From S36-B12 sp964550285 (GTDB lineage Bacteria; Actinomycetota; Actinomycetes; S36-B12): a stretch of 64,000 nucleotides of DNA. A program made the translations under genes and the position numbers. Below the pieces are notes generated by a model. The model was given only the letters and a program-made list of their open reading frames with translations, was not told the origin of the DNA and searched no databases. Each line of letters opens with the position of its first letter. Positions within the stretch are counted from its first letter, which is position 1. The stretch is from assembly GCA_964550285.1 (NCBI GenBank), contig CAZJYN010000003.1, positions 9,749-73,748 on the forward strand, given 5' to 3'. Below, piece after piece: positions 46,106 to 55,260 of the stretch.

Positions 46106-47637
46106 CCGCCGCGGGTGCGTCGACGGCGCCGCTGCGGTTTGCTTGCCGCAGCATCGCTCGCGCCGTTACCCGACGAACTCTTAACCGACGTGCTCTTGCC
46201 CGACGAACTCTTCCGCCGTGGCTTGTCATCGCCGGAACGACGACGTTGGTCCGGCTTCTTGTCCGAACGTGGACGCTTGCCGGTCTCGCCGATGTCCTCT
46301 ACCTGTTCGGCATCGAGGCCCGCGCGTGTGCGTTGGCTCTTGGGCAGCCGACCGGCAGCACCCTCGGGGATACCGAGGCCGGTGTAGACGTGCGGGCTCG
46401 TCGAGTACGTCTCGATGGGGTCCTTGAAGGGCAACTTGAGCGCTCGATCGATCATCTGCCAGCGCGCGATGTCCTCCCAGTCAACGAGGGTCACGGCTAC
46501 CCCGGAGGCCCCGGCGCGACCTGTGCGACCGATCCGGTGCAGATACGTCTTCTCATCATCCGGGCATTCGTAGTTGATGACGTGGGTGACACCGTCGACA
46601 TCGATGCCGCGAGCTGCCACATCCGTGGCGACGAGGATGTCGACCTTGCCGGCCCGGAACGCACGAAGGGCTTGTTCCCGGGCACCTTGGCCGAGGTCAC
46701 CGTGGACGGAGCCGACGGCGAACCCGCGCTCGGTGAGTTCGTCGGTGATCTTTTGTGCCTTGCGCTTAGTGCGGGTGAAGATCATCGACAACCCACGACC
46801 CTCTGCCTGCATCACCCGCGCGATGAGTTCGATCTTGTCCATCGGGTGGGCACGCCACACGTGCTGCTCGATGGCATCGACGGTCGCGGTCTCGTCGCCC
46901 GGATCCGCTGCGCGGATATGGGTCGGCTGATTCATGTAACGGCGAGCGAGGGAAACGATCTGACCGGGCATGGTCGCCGAGAACAGCATCGTCTGCCGGT
47001 TACTCGACACCATCGCGACGATTCGTTCGACATCGGGCAAGAAGCCCATGTCCAGCATCTCGTCGGCCTCATCGAGCACGAGTTCGCGAACGCACGACAA
47101 ATCGAGTTCCCCGCGCTGGGCGAGGTCGATGATGCGCCCGGGGGTTCCGACCACTACGTCCACTCCGGCATGCAACGCATCGATCTGGGGCTCGTAGGCG
47201 CGACCGCCGTAGACGGACAACACCCGGATCCCTAAGTTCTTGCCGGCCCGATCGATATCGGTGGCGACCTGGGACGCGAGTTCGCGAGTGGGGCAGATGA
47301 TCAACCCCTGCGGCTTTCCCTGCGCCGCCTCGGGCAACTCGGCGTACTGGGGTGTATTCGGTGCCGCGATGCGCTGGATGAGCGGGAGCCCGAAGCCGAG
47401 CGTCTTGCCCGTGCCGGTCTTTGCTTGCCCGATGATGTCCCGGCCCTCGAGGGCCATGCCCAGGCACATCTCCTGGATGGGGAATGCGGTGGTGATGCCG
47501 TGGGCGGATAACGCGTCGACCACAGGTGCGATCACGCCCAGTTCGGCGAAGGTAGGGGCTTGAAGCGTCGACTCCTCGGAGTCGATCGTTGGGGTTGTTG
47601 CCGCGTCTTGGGGTGCGGTCTGGCTTGTGTTACTCAG
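46087..47637 (-). CDS. rhlE: DEAD-box RNA helicase RhlE
   Basis: About 516 residues. The helicase motifs are all present: I AKTGTGKT, Ia PTRELA, II DEAD, III SAT, V VATDVAARGID and VI HRIGRTGR. A basic Ser/Lys/Arg-rich tail (about 110 residues) follows, ending RRRRRRTRGG. The only codon with a proper ribosome-binding site is CTG 47637 (AGGAG, five-base spacing); GTG 47673 is in frame but has no start signal. Such helicases act in ribosome assembly and RNA turnover, especially in cold. Confidence 0.93.
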   Translation of the reverse strand: MSNTSQTAPQDAATTPTIDSEESTLQAPTFAELGVIAPVVDALSAHGITTAFPIQEMCLGMALEGRDIIGQAKTGTGKTLGFGLPLIQRIAAPNTPQYAELPEAAQGKPQGLIICPTRELASQVATDIDRAGKNLGIRVLSVYGGRAYEPQIDALHAGVDVVVGTPGRIIDLAQRGELDLSCVRELVLDEADEMLDMGFLPDVERIVAMVSSNRQTMLFSATMPGQIVSLARRYMNQPTHIRAADPGDETATVDAIEQHVWRAHPMDKIELIARVMQAEGRGLSMIFTRTKRKAQKITDELTERGFAVGSVHGDLGQGAREQALRAFRAGKVDILVATDVAARGIDVDGVTHVINYECPDDEKTYLHRIGRTGRAGASGVAVTLVDWEDIARWQMIDRALKLPFKDPIETYSTSPHVYTGLGIPEGAAGRLPKSQRTRAGLDAEQVEDIGETGKRPRSDKKPDQRRRSGDDKPRRKSSSGKSTSVKSSSGNGASDAAASKPQRRRRRTRGGQESKA

Positions 47638-47727
47638 GGGAACTCCTGTGTTGAGGGCGGACGCACAGCCCACCCGAGGGGATCGATCGACGATCGACGG
47701 CGGAAACCGATGCTCCGCAACCCTTCA

Positions 47728-47737
47728 ACTGTACCCT
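47728..47737. promoter_or_regulatory. Overlapping divergent -10 boxes for rhlE and the ferritin-like gene
   Basis: TACAGT on the minus strand (47733-47728) points to rhlE and gives a leader of about 80-90 nt. TACCCT on the plus strand (47732-47737) points to the ferritin-like gene and gives almost no leader. The boxes share two base pairs. Confidence 0.45.
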
Positions 47738-47746
47738 GACGGCACC

Positions 47747-48454
47747 ATGATCGACGGATCCACTCCCTTCGAGGCCACCGATGCGGCCCTGCTCGATGCG
47801 CAGTACCGCGCCGCGCTGGTGGATCTGTTCGGGGTGCTGGCATACGGCGAACTCGGTGCATTCGAGCGCCTAGCGGCCGACGCCGCGATGGCCCCGCGCA
47901 TCACCGACAAAGCGGCGCTGGCCGGAATGGCCACCGCGGAGTACCGCCATTTCCTAGCCCTGAGCGATCGGCTCACGGACTTGGGTGTCGATCCGGAACA
48001 GGCGATGGAGCCGTTTCGCCGACCGATCGACGAGTTCCATGCGCACACCAAGCCAGCGGACTGGCTCGAGGGACTCGTGAAGGCCTACGTCGGCGACGGA
48101 ATCGCGCTCGACTTCTACCGCGAGATCTCGGCGTACGTGGATCCGGCGAGCCGCGAACTGGTCATCTCCACCTGCGAGGACCTGGGTCAATCCGTATTCG
48201 TCGTCGATCGGGTGCGCTCTGCTATCGACGCCGATCCACGGGTGGCCGGCCGCTTGGCGCTGTGGGGTCGACGCTTGGTTGGTGAAGCGCTCTCGCAGGC
48301 TCAACGGGTCGCCGCTGAGCGTGACGCGCTCAGCACGCTCTTGGTCGGCGGGACGGACAGACCCGGCGTCGACCTCGCTGAGATCGGCCGCATGCTGGCG
48401 CGACTGACCGAGAACCATTCTCGGCGGATGCAAGAACTCGGTCTGGCGGCCTGA
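47747..48454 (+). CDS. Ferritin-like fold protein
   Basis: A 235-residue helical protein annotated in relatives as ferritin-like or MiaE-like. Carboxylate and histidine residues appear at ferritin-like positions (GELGAFERLAADA, ATAEYRHFLALSDRL, DFYREISAY), consistent with a di-iron site. The role is unknown. It is divergent from rhlE, as Rv3210c is beside Rv3211. ATG 47747 follows TACCCT by nine bases. The frame open to 47627 overlaps rhlE and is rejected. Confidence 0.72.
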   Translation: MIDGSTPFEATDAALLDAQYRAALVDLFGVLAYGELGAFERLAADAAMAPRITDKAALAGMATAEYRHFLALSDRLTDLGVDPEQAMEPFRRPIDEFHAHTKPADWLEGLVKAYVGDGIALDFYREISAYVDPASRELVISTCEDLGQSVFVVDRVRSAIDADPRVAGRLALWGRRLVGEALSQAQRVAAERDALSTLLVGGTDRPGVDLAEIGRMLARLTENHSRRMQELGLAA

Positions 48455-48481
48455 CTTCGCTAGTCGAGAACCAGTCGGGTT

Positions 48482-48712
48482 CTAGGCGAGCGAGCCGAAG
48501 CCGACCTTGCGGCTGGCCGAGGGGCCGATCTCCACGTACGCGATCTTCGCGGCCGGCACGAGCACGGTGCGGCCTCGGTCGTCGGTCAATGACAGCAGGG
48601 CGCCGTCGCTGACAGCCTTTTCCACGGTCGCTTGGATCGACTCGTGTGATTCCGCGCTGTCTATGGCGATCTCCCGTGGCGAATCGGTGACACCGATCTT
48701 GATCTCCAACGT
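48482..48712 (-). CDS. DUF3107 protein (TB9.4-like)
   Basis: A 76-residue conserved actinobacterial protein: LEIKIGVTDSPREI at the start, a central LSLTDDRGRTVLVPAAKIAYVEIG, and a conserved C terminus RKVGFGSL. Function is unknown. The TTG at 48712 matches the family start and follows a GAGG; an in-frame ATG at 48739 would add a Lys-rich extension. It lies beside a TetR gene, as in mycobacteria (Rv3208-Rv3208A). Confidence 0.85.
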   Translation of the reverse strand, partial: TLEIKIGVTDSPREIAIDSAESHESIQATVEKAVSDGALLSLTDDRGRTVLVPAAKIAYVEIGPSASRKVGFGSLA

Positions 48713-48807
48713 TCCACACCTCTTCTTTTTCGACGACAAGCGACTTGCTGGCGCCTGACCGCAGACTACGTGCTCGAACCGGTAGGCGCGATCCGACTGG
48801 AGCTTCG

Positions 48808-49440
48808 TTACTCCGCGGGGGGATGGGAAAGCGGGAAGCTTCGGATGCCCCGCCAGGCCAGCGCGGAGACGAGATCGGCTGCCTCGTCGATGGGGGTGCG
48901 GGGCTCAGCGGAGTACAGCCAGCGCGTCGCCGCCACCTGGGCCAGGCCCTGCAAGCCCGATCCGAGCAACATCGCCTGCTCGGGACGCAAACCGGTATCG
49001 GTGGAGATGACGTCGGCGATCTTCGCCGCGATCGCTTCGTGCGCTCGATCAACGCGTTCGCGCACGGCTGATTCGTTCATGACGTCGCTTTCGAAAACCA
49101 ACCGGTACGCGCTGCCCTGGTCGGCGACGAAGGAGAAGTAGGCGCGCATCGTCGCCCGGACGCGTTCCTTGTTGTCGGTGGTGCTTTGAAGTGCCTCGTC
49201 AGCCGAACTCAACAATTCGGCGATGCCACCGTCCAGAAGTGCGAGGTATAACTCGAGCTTGCTCGGGAAGTGCTGATAGACCACCGGTTTGGAGACCCCC
49301 GCGGCATCGGCGATCTCGTCCATGCCCGCAGCGTGATACCCCCGCTCGACGAACACTTGCCGGGCGACGCTCATTACCTGTTCGCGACGTTGCTCGCGGG
49401 GCAGACGGGTGCCGCGCGCTGTCTCCATCGCACTGGTCAT
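48808..49440 (-). CDS. TetR family transcriptional regulator
   Basis: A 210-residue repressor. The N-terminal helix-turn-helix is clear (VFVERGYHAAGMDEIADAAGVSKPVVYQHFPSKLELY, about 29-65), followed by a ligand-binding helical domain. ATG 49440 has TAGCCT six bases upstream (49452-49447 on the minus strand). It diverges from the ABC exporter across 39 bp and precedes DUF3107 on its own strand. Control of itself and of the exporter is a reasonable inference. The ligand is unknown. Confidence 0.9.
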   Translation of the reverse strand: MTSAMETARGTRLPREQRREQVMSVARQVFVERGYHAAGMDEIADAAGVSKPVVYQHFPSKLELYLALLDGGIAELLSSADEALQSTTDNKERVRATMRAYFSFVADQGSAYRLVFESDVMNESAVRERVDRAHEAIAAKIADVISTDTGLRPEQAMLLGSGLQGLAQVAATRWLYSAEPRTPIDEAADLVSALAWRGIRSFPLSHPPAE

Positions 49441-49446
49441 GCCTGC

Positions 49447-49473
49447 AGGCTAGCCCCCCGGAAGCATTAGGCT
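49447..49473. promoter_or_regulatory. Back-to-back leaderless promoters of tetR and the ABC operon
   Basis: TAGCCT on the minus strand (49452-49447) and TAGGCT on the plus strand (49468-49473) each lie exactly six bases from their start codons. The 15 bp between them are rich in C and G (centre CCCCCCGG), leaving room for little more than one regulator. Confidence 0.6.
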
Positions 49474-49479
49474 CCAGGC

Positions 49480-50385
49480 ATGAGCGCTGTCGAGGCCGCG
49501 CTGAGTGTCGACGACCTCACCGTCACCTACGGCAAGGCGCGCGGTATTTCGGGGATCACCCTGGAGGTGCCAACGGGTCAAGTCACCGGATTACTTGGCC
49601 CCAACGGAGCAGGCAAGACCACGCTATTGCGGGCAGCGCTGGATCTCGTCCACCCGACCAGCGGCAGCGTGCGCATCCTCGGCGTGGACTCCACAGACCC
49701 GACCGCGCGCGCACACATCGCGTATCTGCCAGGCGACCTGCTGCTTCCCGGTCGGTTGACGGGCTGGTCGGTCCTACGCCGATACACAGCCGCCCGCGGC
49801 GGGCTCAGTCACGATCGTGTTGTCGATCTTGCGCAACGATTGGACCTGGATCTGTCACGACCGGTGGGCCAGTTGTCCAAGGGCAATCGGCAGAAGGTCG
49901 GCCTGATCCTGGCATTCGCTTCGGAGTCGAGATTGCTGCTGCTCGATGAACCGACTTCCGGCCTAGACCCGCTCTTGCAGCGCGAGTTCGCGACGTTGGT
50001 GCGCACGGCCGTGGCCGACGGCGCGGGGGTATTGCTCTCGAGTCACGTGCTGTCCGAACTGGAGGGGCTGGCCGATCGCGTTGCGGTGCTGCGAGATGGC
50101 GCCCTCGTCGCGGTGGAGAGCATTACCGATCTGCGCGCCCGAGCAGCGGCGATGATCCGCCTTCGCTTCGCATCGATCGAGCAGGCGCGTGGCTTCGCCT
50201 CCAGCGTGATCGCCGAGAGCGTCGACCAACAAGATGACGGTGTCACCGTCAATGTCACTTTCACCGGCGATGTCGATTCCATCATCAAGACTGCTGCAAG
50301 ATTCCACGTAACGTCATTGGAGTCCACTGCCGGCGAGTTGGACGATGTATTCCTCGGCTTCTACACCGCAGACGTCGAGTCATGA
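49480..50385 (+). CDS. ABC transporter ATP-binding protein
   Basis: A 301-residue ABC-2 type ATPase. Walker A is GPNGAGKTT near 37-46, the signature LSKGNRQKVGL, Walker B LLLLDEPTSGLDP and the H-loop SSHVLSELE. A C-terminal extension of about 80 residues is typical of drug or antibiotic exporters. The ATG has TAGGCT six bases upstream. The stop overlaps the permease start by four bases. Substrate is unknown. Confidence 0.92.
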   Translation: MSAVEAALSVDDLTVTYGKARGISGITLEVPTGQVTGLLGPNGAGKTTLLRAALDLVHPTSGSVRILGVDSTDPTARAHIAYLPGDLLLPGRLTGWSVLRRYTAARGGLSHDRVVDLAQRLDLDLSRPVGQLSKGNRQKVGLILAFASESRLLLLDEPTSGLDPLLQREFATLVRTAVADGAGVLLSSHVLSELEGLADRVAVLRDGALVAVESITDLRARAAAMIRLRFASIEQARGFASSVIAESVDQQDDGVTVNVTFTGDVDSIIKTAARFHVTSLESTAGELDDVFLGFYTADVES

Positions 50386-51182
50386 ACGGCACTTGGACGT
50401 TCTTCGCCTCGGACCTTCGGCTCCGGACGCGATCGCTGTTGTGGTGGTGCCTGGGCATCGTCGCCTTGGTCGTCTTGGTCGATGCCTTCTATCCGAGCAT
50501 CGCCGGCGATCCAGCGCTGGATCAAATGATGTCGGAGTTGCCCGAAGCCCTGCGACCGCTCATCGGCCCAGACGACCTCACCTCGCCAATCGGCTACTTG
50601 GCAAGTCAGCTGTACCTGTTTTTCCTACCCACGGTGATCTTGGTTTTCGGGATCGGACGAGGAACATCGGCAATAGCCGGGGAAGAAGAGGACCACACCC
50701 TTGACCTGCTGCTGTCGGGGCCGGTCAGCCGCACTTCGCTTTACCTGCAAAAGGCGCTGGGGGTGGTGTTCGGCATCGCCGTGCTGAGCATCGTCTCCCT
50801 GCTTCCCACACTGCTGTTGGCCGGACCGACGGGGCTGGACATACCGATCGATGCTCTGGTCTCGGTGACGGTGCAAATGTTCGCCTTCTTGCTGTTGTTC
50901 TCCATGCTGGCCATGTCCGTTTCCGCGGCCGTTGGACGGAAGGGGTTGGGCATCGCCGTTTCGGCTGGAATCGCCTTCGGGACGTTCCTGATCGACGGCC
51001 TTGGTCAGTCCATCGAATGGTTGGAACCGTTGCGCGATCTCACTCCATGGCGGTGGTACGACGCCACCGCTGCCATGAAGGAAGGATTCCTGCCCGGCCC
51101 ACTGGCCATCCTCGTCGTTGCCACCGTCATCGTGACTGCCGTGGGGCTACTCGTGTTCCGAAGGCGTAACCTGCGAGCGTGA
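50382..51182 (+). CDS. ABC-2 type permease
   Basis: A 266-residue permease with six hydrophobic segments and the PVSRTSLYLQKALGV loop after helix 2 that contacts the ATPase. It forms the exporter with the preceding ATP-binding protein, with coupled translation (ATGA overlap). The next gene, a hydrolase, also overlaps its stop by four bases, so three proteins are made together. Confidence 0.88.
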   Translation: MNGTWTFFASDLRLRTRSLLWWCLGIVALVVLVDAFYPSIAGDPALDQMMSELPEALRPLIGPDDLTSPIGYLASQLYLFFLPTVILVFGIGRGTSAIAGEEEDHTLDLLLSGPVSRTSLYLQKALGVVFGIAVLSIVSLLPTLLLAGPTGLDIPIDALVSVTVQMFAFLLLFSMLAMSVSAAVGRKGLGIAVSAGIAFGTFLIDGLGQSIEWLEPLRDLTPWRWYDATAAMKEGFLPGPLAILVVATVIVTAVGLLVFRRRNLRA

Positions 51183-52105
51183 ACCAGAGGCTGGAACCAC
51201 CTACGTCGCCCTTCGAACGGCATGAGTCGCTGTTGACCGAGCGATCGTTGGCCTATCGGCATGCACCGTCGCTCGAGGCGGGGGCACCGGCAGCCGTTTT
51301 CTTACACGGACTCGGCGGCTCGGCGCTGAACTGGACGGATTTCATGGGGCGAATGCGTTCGCAGTTGGACTGCTACGCCATCGATCTGCATGGCTTCGGC
51401 GCGTCTCCACCGCCGCGCGACGGTGACATGTCGCCCGCCGGTCATGCGCGGGCGGTCACCGACTTCATCGTCGAGCACGAACTCGGCCCGGTCCATCTAT
51501 TCGGCAATTCCATGGGCGGCGCCATCGCGGTGCAACTCGCTGCCCGTCGGCCCGATCTTGCGCGAAGTCTCACCCTCATCTCACCGGCCTTGCCCAACCT
51601 GCGCTACGCCACCAAGGGCAATGTCCACCTGCCGGTTATCTCGGTGCCCGGAATCGGGGAGCGACTGATCCCGAAGTTCGTGGAAACGACTACCCCCGAA
51701 CAACGGATGCAAGCCACGATCGATGGCACCTTCGCCGATCCATCACGGCTCTCGGATGTGCGTTTCGCCGAGGCCGTCGAGGAAATCCGAATGCGCGATG
51801 CCCGCCCATACGCCCACGATGCATTCCTGCAATCCCTGCGCGGCCTGCTGCGTACCTATCTCGATCGCGGCGGGAACCGGCCCTGGAAGCTCGCGGAGCG
51901 GATCCAAGCACCCACGCTGCTGGTGTACGGGCGCAAGGATCCACTCGTGGATTCGCGTACCGCCCACCGGGCCACCAAGCGCTTCCCCAACGCGCACGTC
52001 GTGGTGTTGCCCGACAGTGGCCACGTAGCGCAGATGGAGCACCCGGAGTTCGTCGAAGCCGCCTGGGATCGCTTCATCGCCCCGAGCGTCGCGCTCGCTG
52101 GGTAG
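51179..52105 (+). CDS. Alpha/beta hydrolase
   Basis: A 308-residue alpha/beta-hydrolase-fold enzyme. The oxyanion motif FLHGLGGSALNW is near 40, the nucleophile elbow GNSMGG near 112, the acid in YGRKDPLVD and the histidine in LPDSGHVAQMEHPE. No signal peptide is seen. GTG 51179 overlaps the permease stop, so it may process or detoxify the exporter's substrate; that is inference. Confidence 0.88.
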   Translation: MNQRLEPPTSPFERHESLLTERSLAYRHAPSLEAGAPAAVFLHGLGGSALNWTDFMGRMRSQLDCYAIDLHGFGASPPPRDGDMSPAGHARAVTDFIVEHELGPVHLFGNSMGGAIAVQLAARRPDLARSLTLISPALPNLRYATKGNVHLPVISVPGIGERLIPKFVETTTPEQRMQATIDGTFADPSRLSDVRFAEAVEEIRMRDARPYAHDAFLQSLRGLLRTYLDRGGNRPWKLAERIQAPTLLVYGRKDPLVDSRTAHRATKRFPNAHVVVLPDSGHVAQMEHPEFVEAAWDRFIAPSVALAG

Positions 52106-52213
52106 TAACCCGCTCCTCCTTCCCGGAAAGTTATCCACAGCCCGGAAATCGGGTCTATTCGGCGCGCTGCGCCGCCACTTAACGTCGACGACGGCCAACG
52201 GAAAGGGTCGTCG

Positions 52214-53482
52214 ATGCATGCTCAGTGGTGCCAAACGGTAGAAGACCGAGTGCGAGATGAGGTTCGCGCGCTGCGGCTCGATCCGCTGCACGATGTGGAT
52301 CGGGTGCAAGGACTGATCGATCGCATAACCGCCGAGGTCGTGATCGGTCATGCGGCAGGCTCAGAGGGACTCGAGCGGTCCGTGGCTGCCGATGTGGGGC
52401 ACGTGGCACAGGCGGTGCAACACGCCATCAGCGGTTTCGGCCCCCTGCAGCCCTTCTTCGAGGACGACACGATCGAGGAGATCTGGGTCAACGAACCCGG
52501 CCGGGTGTTCGTCGCCCGGCAAGGTGCGAGCGAGTTGACGCCCGTGGTCATGACCGCCGCTCAGGTGCGCGACGTCGTGGAGCGCATGCTGCGGTGGTCC
52601 GGTCGCAGGCTCGACCTTTCGCAACCATTCGTCGACGCCACATTGCCCGATGGCAGTCGGTTGCATGTCGTCATCCCCGATGTCACCCGTGAGCACTGGG
52701 CGATCAACATCCGACGTTTCGTGATCCGGCCGCGAACGATCCATGATCTCGTCGCGGGCGGCACGGTGACCGAGCATGCGGCCACCTTCTTGGAGGCCTC
52801 GGTCGTCAGCGGCTGCAATGTGATCGTGGCCGGGGGCACCCAGGCCGGCAAGACGACGCTGCTCAACGCGCTGTTGGGTTCGGTGCCGAAACGAGAGCGC
52901 ATCATCAGTTGCGAAGAGGTCTTCGAGGTGCGGTGCGATCACCCCGATTGGGTTGCGATGCAAACTCGAGATGCCAGCCTCGAGGGCACCGGTGAGATCC
53001 CACTGCGCCGACTGGTTCGTGAAGCACTGCGGATGCGACCTACTCGGTTGATCGTCGGTGAGGTTCGCCAGGCGGAGTCCTTGGACCTGCTCATCGCGAT
53101 GAACTCCGGAATGCCCTCGATGTCCACGCTGCACGCGAACAGTGCCCGTGAAGCCGTTACGAAACTGTGCACGCTGCCGCTGCTAGCCGGGGCGAATATT
53201 CCCGGGGACTTCGTCGTCCCCACGGTTGCTTCGAGTGTCGACCTGGTTGTGCACACCGCCACCGATCCTTCGGGCAGGCGCCGGATCCGGGAGATCAGTG
53301 CACTCACGGGCCGGTTGGAGGCGGGGACAGTGGAGATCGCGGCGATCTTCTCCGACCGCGGACAGGGCCTGCAGCGCGATCGAGGTTTCCCAGCACGCAC
53401 CGAGGCCTACCGACGCCATGGCTTCGACGTGACACGACTACTCGGTGCCGCAAGCACCGAAGGTCGACCGGTGGCCGCCTGA
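52214..53482 (+). CDS. tadA: TadA/CpaF pilus secretion ATPase
   Basis: A 422-residue type II/IV secretion ATPase of the Tad family. The Walker A is GGTQAGKTTL near 215-224, followed by the Asp box (CEEVFEVRCDHPDWVAMQTR), Walker B region (MRPTRLIVGEVRQAE) and the His box (STLHANSAREA). It powers pilin assembly. ATG 52214 follows GAAAGGG; TAACGT near 52180 is a likely -10. It heads a seven-gene operon with overlaps or short gaps throughout. Confidence 0.92.
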   Translation: MHAQWCQTVEDRVRDEVRALRLDPLHDVDRVQGLIDRITAEVVIGHAAGSEGLERSVAADVGHVAQAVQHAISGFGPLQPFFEDDTIEEIWVNEPGRVFVARQGASELTPVVMTAAQVRDVVERMLRWSGRRLDLSQPFVDATLPDGSRLHVVIPDVTREHWAINIRRFVIRPRTIHDLVAGGTVTEHAATFLEASVVSGCNVIVAGGTQAGKTTLLNALLGSVPKRERIISCEEVFEVRCDHPDWVAMQTRDASLEGTGEIPLRRLVREALRMRPTRLIVGEVRQAESLDLLIAMNSGMPSMSTLHANSAREAVTKLCTLPLLAGANIPGDFVVPTVASSVDLVVHTATDPSGRRRIREISALTGRLEAGTVEIAAIFSDRGQGLQRDRGFPARTEAYRRHGFDVTRLLGAASTEGRPVAA

Positions 53483-54345
53483 TGGGTGCGCTCGTTGGCC
53501 TGGCTGCTGGCCTGGGGATCTTGCTCATCGCTGCGCACTTCGCAGAGCAGCGCTCCCGCAGGCCCCGGTCGCATGCAACCCGGCGGATCACCCGGCTCCA
53601 GGCGTTGGTCTACGCCGCCGGGATACCTCGACTGACCGTCGCGAGCCTGGTGGGAGCGTGCGTGGGATCGGCCGTCCTGGTCGGATCGCTTGCGCTCATC
53701 GTCACCGCGGTGCCGATGGTGGCTGCGCTGGCGGCGATCGCATCGGCAGGTGTGCCCGTCGTTCTCCTACGACGCCGCATCGCCCAGCAAGCGACCGCAC
53801 GACAGGAAGCCTGGCCCGATGCCGTCGATCAGTTGGCGTCGGCGGTACGCGCCGGACTGGCGCTACCCGAGGCCGTGTGCGATCTGAGCCGCCGGGGTCC
53901 GGTGGCATTGCGGTTGTCCTTCGCGGAATTCGATGTGGAGTACCGGGCGAGTGGATCCTTCGGCCGGGCCTTGGACGCCTTGCAGGACGCGCTCGCCGAT
54001 CCAGTCGCCGATCGCGTGTGTGCATCGCTGCGCATCGCCCGCGATGTCGGTGGCAACGACCTCGGCCACGTCCTGCGCACTTTGAGTGCGCTGCTTCGTG
54101 AGGACCTGCGCACCCGCGGTGAGATCACCGCCCGTCAATCGTGGACCGTCAACGCAGCCCGTATCTCCGTAGCGGCTCCGTGGTTGACCCTCGCGCTGCT
54201 GTGCACGCGTCCGGAGGCGGTAGCCGCCTTCACCACATGGGCAGGGACCCTCGTGTTGGGTGCAGCGGCCGCCGTTTCCTTCATCGCTTATCGGTTGATG
54301 CGCCGCCTGGGCAAATTGCCGGTCGCCGAACGGGTGATCGCATGA
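53482..54345 (+). CDS. tadB: Tad pilus membrane protein TadB
   Basis: A 287-residue type II secretion F-domain protein. It has N-terminal helices (about 2-18, 45-90), the cytoplasmic F domain (ATARQEAWPDAVDQLASAVRAGLALPEAV) and two C-terminal helices. It forms the inner-membrane platform with TadC. The ATG shares its first base with the last base of the tadA stop. Length is normal. Confidence 0.88.
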   Translation: MGALVGLAAGLGILLIAAHFAEQRSRRPRSHATRRITRLQALVYAAGIPRLTVASLVGACVGSAVLVGSLALIVTAVPMVAALAAIASAGVPVVLLRRRIAQQATARQEAWPDAVDQLASAVRAGLALPEAVCDLSRRGPVALRLSFAEFDVEYRASGSFGRALDALQDALADPVADRVCASLRIARDVGGNDLGHVLRTLSALLREDLRTRGEITARQSWTVNAARISVAAPWLTLALLCTRPEAVAAFTTWAGTLVLGAAAAVSFIAYRLMRRLGKLPVAERVIA

Positions 54346-55229
54346 ACACCCCGATCCTCGGCGCTGTGCTAGGTCTAGCTGCCGCATCCGGTCTCTTGCT
54401 CGTCCTTGGGCGGTGGCGTGCCACGGCGGCTCCGGGCCTAAGTGAGCGAGTGGCGTTGCACCGTGGGACCCGATCACCTCGGGCGCGTGACATCGGCCCG
54501 GTCGGCACTTACCTGACTCTCTTGCTCCCGCGGTTGCTGAAGGCGACCGACACGGGTGCGGTGCGCCTATCGCAGGCCGGGCGCGCGGGCGGTGTGCCCC
54601 GGATGCGCGTGGACCAACTCACCTGGGGAGGGCTCGGGCTCTTCGGCGGAGCGCTCGTGGCGATCTGGGCGATCATGGGCGGTGCCACGGTTTTCGCCCT
54701 GGTGCTGCTTCCGATCCTCGGTGCCGTGTTGGGTCTGCTGTTGCTCGATCGGCGTATCAGCGCGCAGGCCAAACGACGCCGAGCCCGCATCGAGGAGCAG
54801 CTTCCCGATGTGGCCGAACTCCTCGCCTTCGCAGTTGCTGCCGGTGAATCGATTGTCCCGGCCTTGCATCGGGTCAGCGACATGGCTTCCGGCGATCTCG
54901 CCGATGAACTGCGGGTGGTCGTCGCCGAAGCAAGTACCGGAATCCCCGTGCAGGACGCACTGCGTGCGGCATCGGACCGGATGGGTGTGCCGGCAGTGGA
55001 GCGTTTCGTCGACGGATTGCTCATCTCGCTGGAAAGAGGAACGCCGCTCGTCGGGGTGGTGCGTGCGCAAGCCAGCGATGCACGCGCTGCCGCGCAGCAG
55101 GCGTTGATGGAACAGGCAGGCAAGAAGGACGTGATCATGCTGATCCCAGTCGTCTTCTTGATCTTGCCGACCATCGTCGTCATCGCGCTATTCCCCGGCC
55201 TGCGCGGCCTCCAAGTCCTCACCTCGTAA
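54342..55229 (+). CDS. tadC: Tad pilus membrane protein TadC
   Basis: A 295-residue second platform protein with the same fold as TadB. It has N-terminal helices, the F domain (EEQLPDVAELLAFAVAAGESIVPALHRVSD) and a C-terminal helix IPVVFLILPTIVVIALFPGL. It overlaps tadB by four bases (ATGA). Together with TadA and TadB it forms the machine that pulls pilins out of the membrane. Confidence 0.88.
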   Translation: MNTPILGAVLGLAAASGLLLVLGRWRATAAPGLSERVALHRGTRSPRARDIGPVGTYLTLLLPRLLKATDTGAVRLSQAGRAGGVPRMRVDQLTWGGLGLFGGALVAIWAIMGGATVFALVLLPILGAVLGLLLLDRRISAQAKRRRARIEEQLPDVAELLAFAVAAGESIVPALHRVSDMASGDLADELRVVVAEASTGIPVQDALRAASDRMGVPAVERFVDGLLISLERGTPLVGVVRAQASDARAAAQQALMEQAGKKDVIMLIPVVFLILPTIVVIALFPGLRGLQVLTS

Positions 55230-55260
55230 CCGTTACGGGGGAGCAACGAAAGGAAGAATC

